Notes: a model not told the origin generated them from the sequence alone. Counted from the first letter of the stretch, positions 6,932-12,854 are shown. The stretch is 12,854 nt of DNA from CAYWMP01 sp964459445 (GCA_964459445.1 CAYWMP010000171.1:1-12854), one strand, 5' to 3'. Numbers and translations are program-made.

Positions 6932-7018
6932 TGGTGCAAGGCGCAGGGCAAAGGGCATACGGCAAAAGTACTCAATCATTTATAATCCGTTTTTCCTTGA
7001 GCCCTAGGCCTTGTACCT
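6932..7018. repeat. Imperfect long inverted repeat with heptad tandem in the left arm
   Basis: The arms 6932-6954 and 6995-7018 are near reverse complements (CAAGGC, AGGGC and AAGG blocks pair). Positions 6937-6964 are also four degenerate heptads of the form nnnGGCa. Such GGC-heptad elements are common between genes in Desulfobacterota as I recall. It may be a non-autonomous mobile or replication-slippage repeat. Confidence 0.45.
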
Positions 7019-7151
7019 CAAGCATCATTTATCGTGCGACTCATTCCTCAGGATTTCGCGCGCCTAACATCTGATCATTTTTGATTGCCCTGTCCGCCAT
7101 GTAATAGTTTCATAACCTTCCAGGCAACCCTTTCATATCCATCCAACAACC

Positions 7152-7180
7152 TTGCACGATCAGCACATAACGGTTATCTT
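7152..7180 (+). promoter_or_regulatory. Candidate promoter of the cNMP-domain / diaphorase genes
   Basis: TTGCAC (7152-7157) and TATCTT (7175-7180) are spaced by 17 bases, an acceptable sigma-70 type pair. Two small perfect palindromes overlap it: ATAAC-G-GTTAT (7167-7177) and ATCTTT-C-AAAGAT (7176-7188), the second at the expected start site. They may be operators. Confidence 0.35.
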
Positions 7181-7269
7181 TCAAAGATTGTAAAACACAC
7201 AATTAGCGATTGCCTTTATCCCTTAATGTAAAAGCGTTGTGGCATTTTGCGTGGGAAAGGGGGACACCT

Positions 7270-7737
7270 ATGGATCGTCCAGAGATTGAAAGTATCCTGG
7301 AGAGTTCGGAAATTTTCAGGGGTCTCGAGAAAAGAAACCTCAGCAAGATCGCCGGACTCTGTCAGTCTGAAACCTACGAAGCCGGAGACTATCTCTTCAG
7401 GCAAGGGGATTCAGGTGAACATCTTTTTATCATCGTCGAAGGTCAGGTCTTTTTAGAAAGGGCCGTAGACCTGGACACCCGAAAAGGGAATGTGATGATC
7501 GCGATGCTAGGCAGGGGAAGAGCGTTGGGTTGCTGGTCTGCGCTTTTGGATCAGCCCCATAATCTGATGTCTTCGGCTATCTGCAAAAAACCCACAAAGG
7601 CCCTAGTCTTGAAAGGATCGGCTCTCAGGGAAATGATGCTTGAGAACAGAGAGCTCGGCTTCAATGTCCTGGAACGGCTCTGTTTCTTGCTCAGAGACCG
7701 GATACAGGGGGCTTATGGGGCCTTAGAAAAAATCTAA
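7270..7737 (+). CDS. Stand-alone cyclic-nucleotide-binding-domain protein (Crp-like, no DNA-binding domain)
   Basis: This 155-residue protein is one cNMP-binding beta-roll domain with a C-terminal helix. F16-RGL is the usual helix cap, and GDYLFRQGDSGEHLFIIVEGQ (39-59) is the signature beta-roll. The phosphate-binding cassette is atypical: 87-GCWSALLDQPHNLMSSA-103 lacks the canonical Glu and Arg that hold cAMP, as in the GWSAL-type cNMP proteins I associate with sulfate reducers. No helix-turn-helix follows, so it is unlikely to be a transcription factor by itself. ATG 7270 has an AAGGGGG ribosome site seven bases upstream; a TTG at 7210 is less likely. It sits 185 bases before the diaphorase genes on the same strand and may sense a ligand and modulate that complex. 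That role is inference. Confidence 0.85.
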   Translation: MDRPEIESILESSEIFRGLEKRNLSKIAGLCQSETYEAGDYLFRQGDSGEHLFIIVEGQVFLERAVDLDTRKGNVMIAMLGRGRALGCWSALLDQPHNLMSSAICKKPTKALVLKGSALREMMLENRELGFNVLERLCFLLRDRIQGAYGALEKI

Positions 7738-7768
7738 GGGAACGACACAGTAATAACTCCATCTGCCG

Positions 7769-7801
7769 TTCGACATGCTCACGGCCCTGAGCAAAGCCGA
7801 A
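7769..7801. repeat. Hairpin repeat (TTCGAC...GCTCA...TGAGC...CGAA type)
   Basis: TGCTCA and TGAGCA pair perfectly around CGGCCC, flanked by TTCGAC and GCCGAA that pair except for one mismatch. This is a widely scattered intergenic palindrome in bacterial genomes. It has no T-run and so is not a clear terminator. Confidence 0.6.
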
Positions 7802-7825
7802 GGGCGTCGTTGCGCTTCATCCTCG

Positions 7826-7873
7826 CCCTGCTAAATACTCGTTGCGCGAGACGGTGGTGCCGATTTAACAGGG
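7826..7873. repeat. Three-way-junction-like inverted repeat before the NuoE-like gene
   Basis: Outer arms CCCTGCTAAAT (7826-7836) and ATTTAACAGGG (7863-7873) pair over 11 positions with one mismatch (a C-A pair). Between them lie two small hairpins with five-base loops, CTCG/CGAG (7838-7850) and CGG/CCG (7852-7862), with single As at the junctions. The fold is compact and accounts for nearly every base. It ends 49 bases before the NuoE-like start. It may be a structured leader RNA or a folded dispersed repeat. Confidence 0.5.
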
Positions 7874-7922
7874 TGAATCATTGCCATGTAAACAATAGGC
7901 GCAAAAGAACGAAGAGAATCCT

Positions 7923-8465
7923 TTGAATCCAATAAATGAAAAAATGAATGAGGAACTTGAAGACATTTTAATTGATATTGCCTCCATACTTTCGGGCATG
8001 GAGAATCATCGAAAAAACCTCATCCCTATGCTCCAGGCGATTCAGGAGAAGCATGCCTATCTTCCACCTGAGGCCATCAAGCTGGTTGCGGATAAAATGG
8101 AGATCTCGACCTCCGAGGTTTATGGCGTCGCCACCTTTTACAACCAATTCCGGTTCAACCCTCCGGGCAAACACCCCGTTAAAGTTTGCCTCGGTACAGC
8201 CTGTCATGTCAAAGGCGGCGATATTATACTTGAAAATTTCGAGCGGAAGCTAGGCATCCAGGAGGGTGAAACGACTGATGACAGGGAGTTTAGCGTGGAT
8301 CGAGTCGCCTGCGTGGGATGTTGCGCATTAGCCCCGGTGGCCCTGGTCGAAGAAACGGTTCACGGGCAAATGGCGCCGAGTAAAGTGGAAGGCCTCATCC
8401 TTGGATTCGAGATAGAAAAAGAACGGAAGGAAAGAGAAAAGCAGAAGAATGAATCCGGCGAATAA
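7923..8465 (+). CDS. NuoE/HoxE-like 24-kDa thioredoxin-fold [2Fe-2S] subunit
   Basis: This is the small electron-carrying subunit of an NADH-oxidising module, cytoplasmic and partner of the FMN subunit encoded next. The helical N-terminus contains KNLIPMLQAIQEKHAYLP, and EVYGVATFYNQF is the family signature. The thioredoxin-like domain carries the four [2Fe-2S] ligands C89, C94, C130 and C134 (CLGTAC and CVGCC). At 180 residues it is of normal length for NuoE/HoxE. A charged Lys/Glu-rich tail closes it. The start is TTG 7923 with AAGAG six bases upstream; an ATG at 7944 has no ribosome site but would remove only seven residues. The last 17 bases overlap the next gene, showing translational coupling. 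Confidence 0.93.
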   Translation: MNPINEKMNEELEDILIDIASILSGMENHRKNLIPMLQAIQEKHAYLPPEAIKLVADKMEISTSEVYGVATFYNQFRFNPPGKHPVKVCLGTACHVKGGDIILENFERKLGIQEGETTDDREFSVDRVACVGCCALAPVALVEETVHGQMAPSKVEGLILGFEIEKERKEREKQKNESGE

Positions 8466-10377
8466 CCAAGGTCCTCAAAAAAAATATTCTGCCCTGGCGG
8501 CTGAAGCAGAAAAACGCCGATCTGCGCGCAAGGAGCCCTCTTGTCCAAGGATATATGTAGGCATGGCTACATGCGGTATTGCAGCGGGCGCCCTTGAGAC
8601 AAGGCATGCCATCGATGAGGTGCTCGCCGAACGGCAGATTGAGGCCCAGGTCCATGCCTTAGGTTGCCTGGGCCATTGTTATGCAGAGCCGATCGTCATC
8701 ATTGAAAATCCGGGTTTTCCTCCCATCATGTATCACCAGGTCAGTCCCGGTAAAGCAAGGATGATCGTGAAATCCTTCATTGAAGACGGCGATCCCCTTT
8801 TTGAGCACGTGCTTGGCGCCACTGAGGAAAACGATCTCATACCAACGGTTTCGGACTTCCCCCGGTTCAATCAAGAAAAGCGCGTGGCCATGGAACGATG
8901 CGGCCGCATAGATCCCGAAGATATTTATGACTATATCGCTGAGGGCGGTTATTCGGCTTTGGTCAAGGCCCTTGGAATGCCTCCTCAGGACGTTGTCCTA
9001 GAGGTGGAGAAAACGGGGTTGCGAGGAAGGGGTGGTGCCGGTTTTCCTACCGCGAAAAAATGGGAAATCGTGAGGGGTGTTCAAGCCCAGGAAAAATGGG
9101 TGATCTGCAATGCCGATGAGGGAGACCCTGGCGCCTACATGGACCGGACCATTATCGAGAGCAATCCGCACCAGGTCTTGGAAGGCATGACCATTTGCTG
9201 TTATGCCGTGGGGGCCAAAAGGGGCATTATCTATGTACGGGCGGAATATCCATTGGCCGTGAGGATGATTGAAGGGGCGATAGAGCAGGCTGGGTCTTTA
9301 GGGCTGCTGGGAAAAGGGATTTTGGATAGCAACTTTGATTTGGAAATAGAAGTCTTCCAAGGTTCGGGGGCCTTTGTTTGCGGTGAGGAGACGGCCTTGA
9401 TCCGATCCATCGAAGGGTATAGAGGTATGCCAAAACACCGTCCTCCCTATCCTGCTCAAAAGGGCCTTTGGGGTTATCCTACCGTCATTAATAATTTGAA
9501 GACCTTGGCCTTTATTCCACCCATTATCACTCGAGGCTCAAAATGGTTCAAAGAGATCGGAACCGGGAAGAGTCCGGGAACGGCCATCTTCTCGGTGGTC
9601 GGAGATGTGATCCATGCGGGCCTGGTCGAAGTCCCCATGGGTGTTACGCTCGGCAATCTGATTTTCGATGTCTGTGGAGGCATACCGAATAAGAAAGATT
9701 TCAAGGCTGTTCAGATCGGAGGACCGTCCGGGGGCTGTCTCCCCAAGGACTTTCTGGATACGCCTATAGACTTTGACTCTCTCAAAGAGGCAGGGGCCAT
9801 GATGGGGTCAGGCGGCATGGTGGTGATGGATGAAGACACCTGCATGGTTGACGTGGCCCGGTATTTCATTGATTTTACCCAAAAGGAATCCTGCGGAAAA
9901 TGCACCTTTTGCCGAATCGGAAGCCATCATTTGCTCAATATCCTGGAACGAATCACCAAGGGAGAGGGCCGCGAGGGAGACCTGCAGCAGTTGGAAGAGC
10001 TGAGCAAAGATATCAAGAGTGGGTCTCTGTGCGGGTTGGGTAAGACCGCCCCAAATCCTGTGCTCACTTCTCTTCAGTATTTCAGGGATGAGTACGAAGC
10101 CCACGTTATTGAAAAGCGGTGTCCGGCCGGGGTCTGCCGGACGCTGACCGCCTTTTATATCGATCTCGATCTGTGCGCCCGGGGTTGCGATGCCTGTGTG
10201 GGTTCCTGTCCTGTTGAGGCCATTTTTACGACCAAAAACAGAAAAAAGGGCGTTGATCAGGGCCTTTGTGTGAAATGCGGCGAATGCATGGTCGCCTGTC
10301 CAAAAGAATACGATGCGGTTAAGAAGGTATCCCCTCCGGAACTGGCGCCGGTTGTTGAAAGGGCGGAAGAAAAATGA
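8449..10377 (+). CDS. NuoF/HoxF/HndC-like NADH-binding flavoprotein with extra ferredoxin domains
   Basis: This 642-residue subunit oxidises NAD(P)H through FMN and passes single electrons to Fe-S clusters. Domains in order: a thioredoxin-like [2Fe-2S] domain (about 30-110; C42, C73, C77, with V37 where NuoE has its first cysteine); the 51-kDa core with L191-RGRGGAGFPTAKKW, C220-NADEGDPGAY and GSGAFVCGEETAL (305-317) for FMN and NADH; the N3 [4Fe-4S] site C482, C485, C488 and C528; and a C-terminal two-cluster ferredoxin with C576-ARG-C580-DA-C583-VGS-C587 and C607-x2-C610-x2-C613-x3-C617. The first of these has three residues between the first two cysteines instead of two. This plan matches hydrogenase- or formate-dehydrogenase-linked diaphorases, not respiratory complex I. 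The ATG at 8449 lies inside the previous gene; the conserved N-terminal domain supports it. Confidence 0.95.
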   Translation: MNPANNQGPQKKYSALAAEAEKRRSARKEPSCPRIYVGMATCGIAAGALETRHAIDEVLAERQIEAQVHALGCLGHCYAEPIVIIENPGFPPIMYHQVSPGKARMIVKSFIEDGDPLFEHVLGATEENDLIPTVSDFPRFNQEKRVAMERCGRIDPEDIYDYIAEGGYSALVKALGMPPQDVVLEVEKTGLRGRGGAGFPTAKKWEIVRGVQAQEKWVICNADEGDPGAYMDRTIIESNPHQVLEGMTICCYAVGAKRGIIYVRAEYPLAVRMIEGAIEQAGSLGLLGKGILDSNFDLEIEVFQGSGAFVCGEETALIRSIEGYRGMPKHRPPYPAQKGLWGYPTVINNLKTLAFIPPIITRGSKWFKEIGTGKSPGTAIFSVVGDVIHAGLVEVPMGVTLGNLIFDVCGGIPNKKDFKAVQIGGPSGGCLPKDFLDTPIDFDSLKEAGAMMGSGGMVVMDEDTCMVDVARYFIDFTQKESCGKCTFCRIGSHHLLNILERITKGEGREGDLQQLEELSKDIKSGSLCGLGKTAPNPVLTSLQYFRDEYEAHVIEKRCPAGVCRTLTAFYIDLDLCARGCDACVGSCPVEAIFTTKNRKKGVDQGLCVKCGECMVACPKEYDAVKKVSPPELAPVVERAEEK

Positions 10378-10450
10378 CGAAGATAAGAAGGAAGCTGATG
10401 ATGGAGTAATTGATGAACCGTCGAACGGTTTAGCAAATGACGAATGACCA
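10378..10450. other. Short spacer with hairpin and ATG-bearing heptads
   Basis: The 73 bases between the NuoF-like and HoxU-like genes hold a small hairpin AACCG-TCGAA-CGGTT (10416-10430) and the start of a heptad tandem. I see no good Shine-Dalgarno before the HoxU-like ATG. The spacing is wide for an otherwise tightly packed set of genes, which suggests a repeat was inserted. Confidence 0.5.
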
Positions 10451-10463
10451 ATGGCTAATGACT
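10436..10463. repeat. Four heptad tandem repeats across the HoxU-like start codon
   Basis: Four consecutive 7-base units, AATGACG and AATGACC and then AATGGCT and AATGACT, each contain ATG. The third ATG (10451) begins the HoxU-like gene; the others are out of frame with it. Related AATGAC heptads occur between genes in Desulfobacterota as I recall. Confidence 0.65.
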
Positions 10464-11125
10464 CAAAAATAAGAATTCTTGTTGATGGCAAACAAATTGA
10501 GGCGGAAAAGGGTAAGACCGTGCTTCAGGCCTGTCTTGATAACAACATATATATTCCCAACCTTTGCTATTTGGAGGAGATGACGAACCCGCCAGTCTCT
10601 TGCAGGATGTGTTTTGTTGAGATTGAAGGGGAAAAAAAACCAATCCCTTCCTGTTCCATGATAGTTAAAGAGGGGCTGGTTGTGAAAACAGATACCCCAG
10701 AGGTGAGACGTCTTCAACGGGCCGGCGTGAGACTCCTTCTCTCAGTGCACGATGTGGACTGTGGAGAATGCCCGGCGAATAGAAAATGCGAACTCCAACG
10801 ATCAGCTAAATTGCTAAAGGTCGGGCTAAAGCCGAAAGCTTTGGAGCAGTGTCTCAAGGAGCCGGAAATCGATGAAACCCATCCCTTTCTAAATTACTAT
10901 CCCAACCGGTGTGTGCTCTGCGGTAAATGCATTCACGTCAGCAAGAGAGGGGAAGGCAAACCCTTCCTGACCTTTGCCAAGCGGGGTTTTCATACGGTGA
11001 TCAGCTTTTATGGCGCGGATCTACTGTCTGAATCCTTTTCCGAGGTCCACAGGGCCTGTGTCGAAATCTGCCCTGTCAGCGCTTTAACGCTTAAAGGCCG
11101 TGCCACGTCCGGTCCAATGGAATGA
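10451..11125 (+). CDS. HoxU / NuoG-N-terminal-like Fe-S subunit of the diaphorase
   Basis: This 224-residue protein matches the first third of NuoG, the form seen in HoxU of NAD-reducing hydrogenases. It should wire electrons from the FMN subunit to an outside partner. The [2Fe-2S] domain has C39, C51, C54 and C68. The His-Cys site H100-x3-C104-x2-C107-x5-C113 holds the N5-type [4Fe-4S] cluster. The last domain has C154-x2-C157-x2-C160 and C207 (EICP) for an N4-type [4Fe-4S] cluster, with C203 as a spare cysteine. The molybdopterin-like domain of full NuoG is absent, and the protein ends naturally at 11123-11125. The ribosome site is poor and the start codon lies in a heptad repeat, but the ferredoxin fold begins at once (KIRILVDGKQIEAEKGKTVL), so the start is sound. 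Confidence 0.93.
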   Translation: MANDSKIRILVDGKQIEAEKGKTVLQACLDNNIYIPNLCYLEEMTNPPVSCRMCFVEIEGEKKPIPSCSMIVKEGLVVKTDTPEVRRLQRAGVRLLLSVHDVDCGECPANRKCELQRSAKLLKVGLKPKALEQCLKEPEIDETHPFLNYYPNRCVLCGKCIHVSKRGEGKPFLTFAKRGFHTVISFYGADLLSESFSEVHRACVEICPVSALTLKGRATSGPME

Positions 11126-11162
11126 CTTAGCCCAAACCTTTTGACTTATTTGGGTAGTCATT
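11121..11162 (+). terminator. Hairpin overlapping the HoxU-like stop codon (probable operon end)
   Basis: AATGACT (11121-11127) and AGTCATT (11156-11162) form an outer stem, and CCCAAA (11131-11136) and TTTGGG (11149-11154) an inner one, around a 12-base loop. The stop codon TGA is inside the outer stem. Only a weak pyrimidine stretch (ACATTTCTTCC) follows, so it may stabilise the 3' end more than terminate. Confidence 0.5.
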
Positions 11163-11380
11163 ACATTTCTTCCGGTCAATATTAGAAACCGTAGTCGTGA
11201 GCAAATCCGTTTGCTTTTTCATAGAACTTTGGCAGATTATACGAAATTCCAGAATTCATTCTTGAAGAATATAGTTCACGAATGGACGTTGGATAATTCC
11301 CGTTCCAATCCATCCTGATTTCAGGCAGTTAAATTCTAACACCTAGTTTTTCTCAGTATTTTCTAAGCAACAATTCAGTA

Positions 11381-11409
11381 TTGACAATTATATTTTCTAC
11401 TTTTAGTGT
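11381..11409 (+). promoter_or_regulatory. Candidate promoter of the kelch gene
   Basis: A perfect TTGACA (11381-11386) is followed after 17 bases by TAGTGT (11404-11409), only a 3/6 match to the -10. If used, the transcript would carry a long structured leader. Confidence 0.35.
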
Positions 11410-11472
11410 GCCCACCAAATAATAAGTTCTAACATGATTCCAGTTAAATAGTACCCCACTAATAATTCCAGA

Positions 11473-11610
11473 AAAATCGCAAGCCAGCGCCTGCGGGTAG
11501 ATCCGTAGGTTTGAATATAAATATGTAACGCCTTTTCTAAAACATCATCAAAATCGCAAGTTGCTTAGCTCAACCTGAATTTCAAGACCTAAAGGGTGGC
11601 TAACCACCCT
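11473..11610 (+). ncRNA. Possible structured leader RNA of the kelch gene
   Basis: Two copies of AAAATCGCAAG 77 bases apart each precede a stem-loop. The second, AGGGTGG-CTAA-CCACCCT, is flanked by CCTAA on the left and ATGG on the right, a layout recalling one arm of the c-di-GMP-I (GEMM) riboswitch. The closing strand of that fold (GCC-GGGTTACC type) is not visible, so the resemblance is partial and the class is open. Confidence 0.25.
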
Positions 11611-11643
11611 ATGGAAAAACAAAAATAAGGAGGGAAAGTTATC

Positions 11644-12854
11644 ATGAAAAAAGACTTTTGGTTAATACTGTTCACAATTGCTGCTACTATTTTGTTCTTG
11701 GGTTTCAATGTTAATGCTGACGAAGGCTCCTGGGACTGGGAGGACAGCGGTTATCTAAATCAGGCAAGAGCTACCCACACTGCTACCTTACTTAATGATG
11801 GAAGGGTTCTAATCGCTGGTGGAGGGCTCGGTGGATCTGATTATACTTCGGACTGTGAAATTTATGATCCAGATGGGGATGATGGTAATAGATGGAGCGT
11901 TACGGATGATATGATTAAAAAAAGAATCGTGCACACTGCTACGTTACTCAAAGATGGACAAGTGTTGGCGGTTGGGGGAGTGACGAATGGTGACACAATG
12001 TTAACCAGCAGCGAGATTTATGACCCTGTTAGCGGCGCTTGGAGCTTTGCTGGAAATTTGAATACAAAAAGAGCATACCACACCGCAACCCTGCTTGATG
12101 ATGGCAGGGTGCTGGTTACAGGAGGATATGTTTCTTTCGGCAGCGCTACCAAAAGCTGTGAAATATATGATCCGACAACTGGCCAATGGAGTGATGCTGC
12201 TGATTTGAATACAAGAAGAATCAATCATAGGGCCATCAAACTTAATAATGGAAAAGTCCTCGTTACTGGTGGCAAAGAAGGACCCGGAGACTATTTGAAC
12301 ACTTCAGAAATCTATGATCCGGATGCTGCTCCTGGTGGTAAATGGAGCGGATTGATTCCTTTTGCAATAAAACGGGGTGTTCATCGGACAACTTTATTAA
12401 ATGACGGCAGGGTATTGATGTCTGGAGGGTATAGTGGCAGCGGCTCCTATCCAGCGGGATGTGAAATTTTTGATCCAATTGCGAAATCTTGGCAAACGAC
12501 GGGCAGTCTTAATGAAGCCAGGGGTTCCCATTCTGCTACGTTGCTTTCAAACAATCATGTATTGGTATGCGGAGGAAATGTGAGTGGCGGTGTTGTCCGA
12601 GATTCTTGTGAAATTTTCAATCCAGATGTAGGAACCTGGACTATTGATGCTCCATTGAATGAACGCAAAACGAGCCATACTGCCACCCTGCTCACGGATG
12701 GTAGTGTACTGGTGGCCGGAGGTTATGTTAGCGCCACTGTATTGGATAGTACCGGGATTTTTAAGTTTTTAAATGCAGCTCCAACAGCTAACGCTGGCCC
12801 TGATTTTGAAACATTCCCATGCATGCAATACAGTACCGTTGTTGAAGGAACAGC
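11644..12854 (+). CDS. Secreted kelch-repeat beta-propeller protein, C-terminus outside window
   Basis: The frame stays open from ATG 11644 (GGAGG ten bases upstream) to the edge, 403 residues so far. MKKDFWLILFTIAATILFLG and the following residues to VNA-25 form a signal peptide, with cleavage likely before D26, so the protein is exported. Residues from about 30 to 375 hold seven kelch repeats, each with an HTATLL-type strand, an N/D-(D/N)-G-x-VL turn, a GG pair and EIYDP followed by W. The seventh lacks its tryptophan strand, which the N-terminal WDWEDSG may supply to close a seven-bladed propeller. After it APTANAGPDFETFP starts what looks like a PKD/cadherin-like domain. Such proteins bind glycans or proteins at the cell surface; the ligand is unknown. 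Unlike the diaphorase genes it is AT-rich and has its own leader, so it is a separate unit. Confidence 0.88.
   Translation, partial: MKKDFWLILFTIAATILFLGFNVNADEGSWDWEDSGYLNQARATHTATLLNDGRVLIAGGGLGGSDYTSDCEIYDPDGDDGNRWSVTDDMIKKRIVHTATLLKDGQVLAVGGVTNGDTMLTSSEIYDPVSGAWSFAGNLNTKRAYHTATLLDDGRVLVTGGYVSFGSATKSCEIYDPTTGQWSDAADLNTRRINHRAIKLNNGKVLVTGGKEGPGDYLNTSEIYDPDAAPGGKWSGLIPFAIKRGVHRTTLLNDGRVLMSGGYSGSGSYPAGCEIFDPIAKSWQTTGSLNEARGSHSATLLSNNHVLVCGGNVSGGVVRDSCEIFNPDVGTWTIDAPLNERKTSHTATLLTDGSVLVAGGYVSATVLDSTGIFKFLNAAPTANAGPDFETFPCMQYSTVVEGT

Larger units (their letters stand above)
6865..7269. other. Intergenic region with repeats and a candidate promoter
   Basis: The 405 bases between the RACo-like gene and the cyclic-nucleotide-domain gene hold no gene. 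From left to right there is a TAAAGAC/GTCTTTA inverted repeat (6892-6924) that could mark the end of the RACo transcript although no T-run follows, a long imperfect inverted repeat (6932-7018) whose left arm is a heptad tandem, and a promoter-like pair with two palindromes (7152-7188). An upstream in-frame TTG at 7210 is not used in my call. Confidence 0.5.
11126..11643. other. AT-rich gene-free leader region before the kelch gene
   Basis: These 518 bases have no gene on either strand. They hold the operon-end hairpin, a candidate promoter (11381-11409), and a likely structured leader of about 228 bases. In that leader the 11-mer AAAATCGCAAG occurs twice (11473-11483 and 11550-11560), each followed by a hairpin: CCTGCGG/CCGTAGG (11490-11509) and AGGGTGG/CCACCCT (11593-11610). 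A good GGAGG ends the region. Confidence 0.5.

Noticed and set aside
9808..10491. Leftward frame of 227 codons opposite the NuoF- and HoxU-like genes
   Set aside because: It is the antisense shadow of a strongly supported ferredoxin-containing coding region, with no ribosome site or family features.
1..12854. CRISPR arrays, insertion sequences, rRNA or intact tRNA genes
   Set aside because: I looked for regularly spaced direct repeats, transposase motifs and conserved RNA signatures on both strands and saw none.

Overview
The window looks like chromosomal DNA of a strictly or mainly anaerobic bacterium, most likely a Desulfobacterota ('deltaproteobacterial') relative. The evidence is an oxygen-independent, adenosylcobalamin-dependent ribonucleotide reductase, a RACo-type corrinoid activator, a soluble NADH-dehydrogenase (diaphorase) module rich in Fe-S clusters, a Crp-like sensor protein of a kind I associate with sulfate reducers, and intergenic hairpin and heptad repeats typical of such genomes. 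The placement rests on family recognition, not on a search.

Layout. The left third (1-4614) is read leftward. It holds the N-terminal part of a glycosyltransferase cut by the window edge (1-494), a 465-base spacer with a perfect 15-bp hairpin, the class II ribonucleotide reductase nrdJ (960-3446), and a chloramphenicol-acetyltransferase-like gene (3976-4614). nrdJ has an unusually readable control region: a TTGACA-17-TAGTAT promoter, two NrdR-like boxes 31 bp apart (one inside the promoter, one at the start site), and a leader of about 168 bases containing a terminator-like hairpin.

The right two thirds (4957-12854) are read rightward. First comes a 635-residue RACo-like protein ([2Fe-2S] ferredoxin plus ASKHA ATPase), divergent from the acetyltransferase gene. 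After a spacer with repeats and a candidate promoter come a stand-alone cyclic-nucleotide-binding-domain protein (7270-7737), a structured intergenic element, and then three subunits of an NADH-oxidising flavin/Fe-S module: a NuoE/HoxE-like protein (7923-8465), a NuoF/HoxF-like protein with extra ferredoxin domains at both ends (8449-10377), and a short NuoG/HoxU-like protein (10451-11125). A hairpin that overlaps the last stop codon closes this set. A 518-base AT-rich spacer then leads into a secreted kelch-repeat protein (11644 to the edge), which continues outside the window.

How the genes fit together. The three Nuo/Hox-like subunits form an electron-input module taking electrons from NAD(P)H through FMN into a chain of [2Fe-2S] and [4Fe-4S] clusters. 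No hydrogenase, formate dehydrogenase or other catalytic partner lies beside them, so the acceptor is not visible here. RACo needs a low-potential electron donor to reactivate cobalamin-dependent methyltransferase systems, and the diaphorase next door is a possible but unproven source. Cobalamin links RACo and nrdJ thematically, not by operon. The glycosyltransferase, acetyltransferase and kelch protein look like unrelated neighbours.
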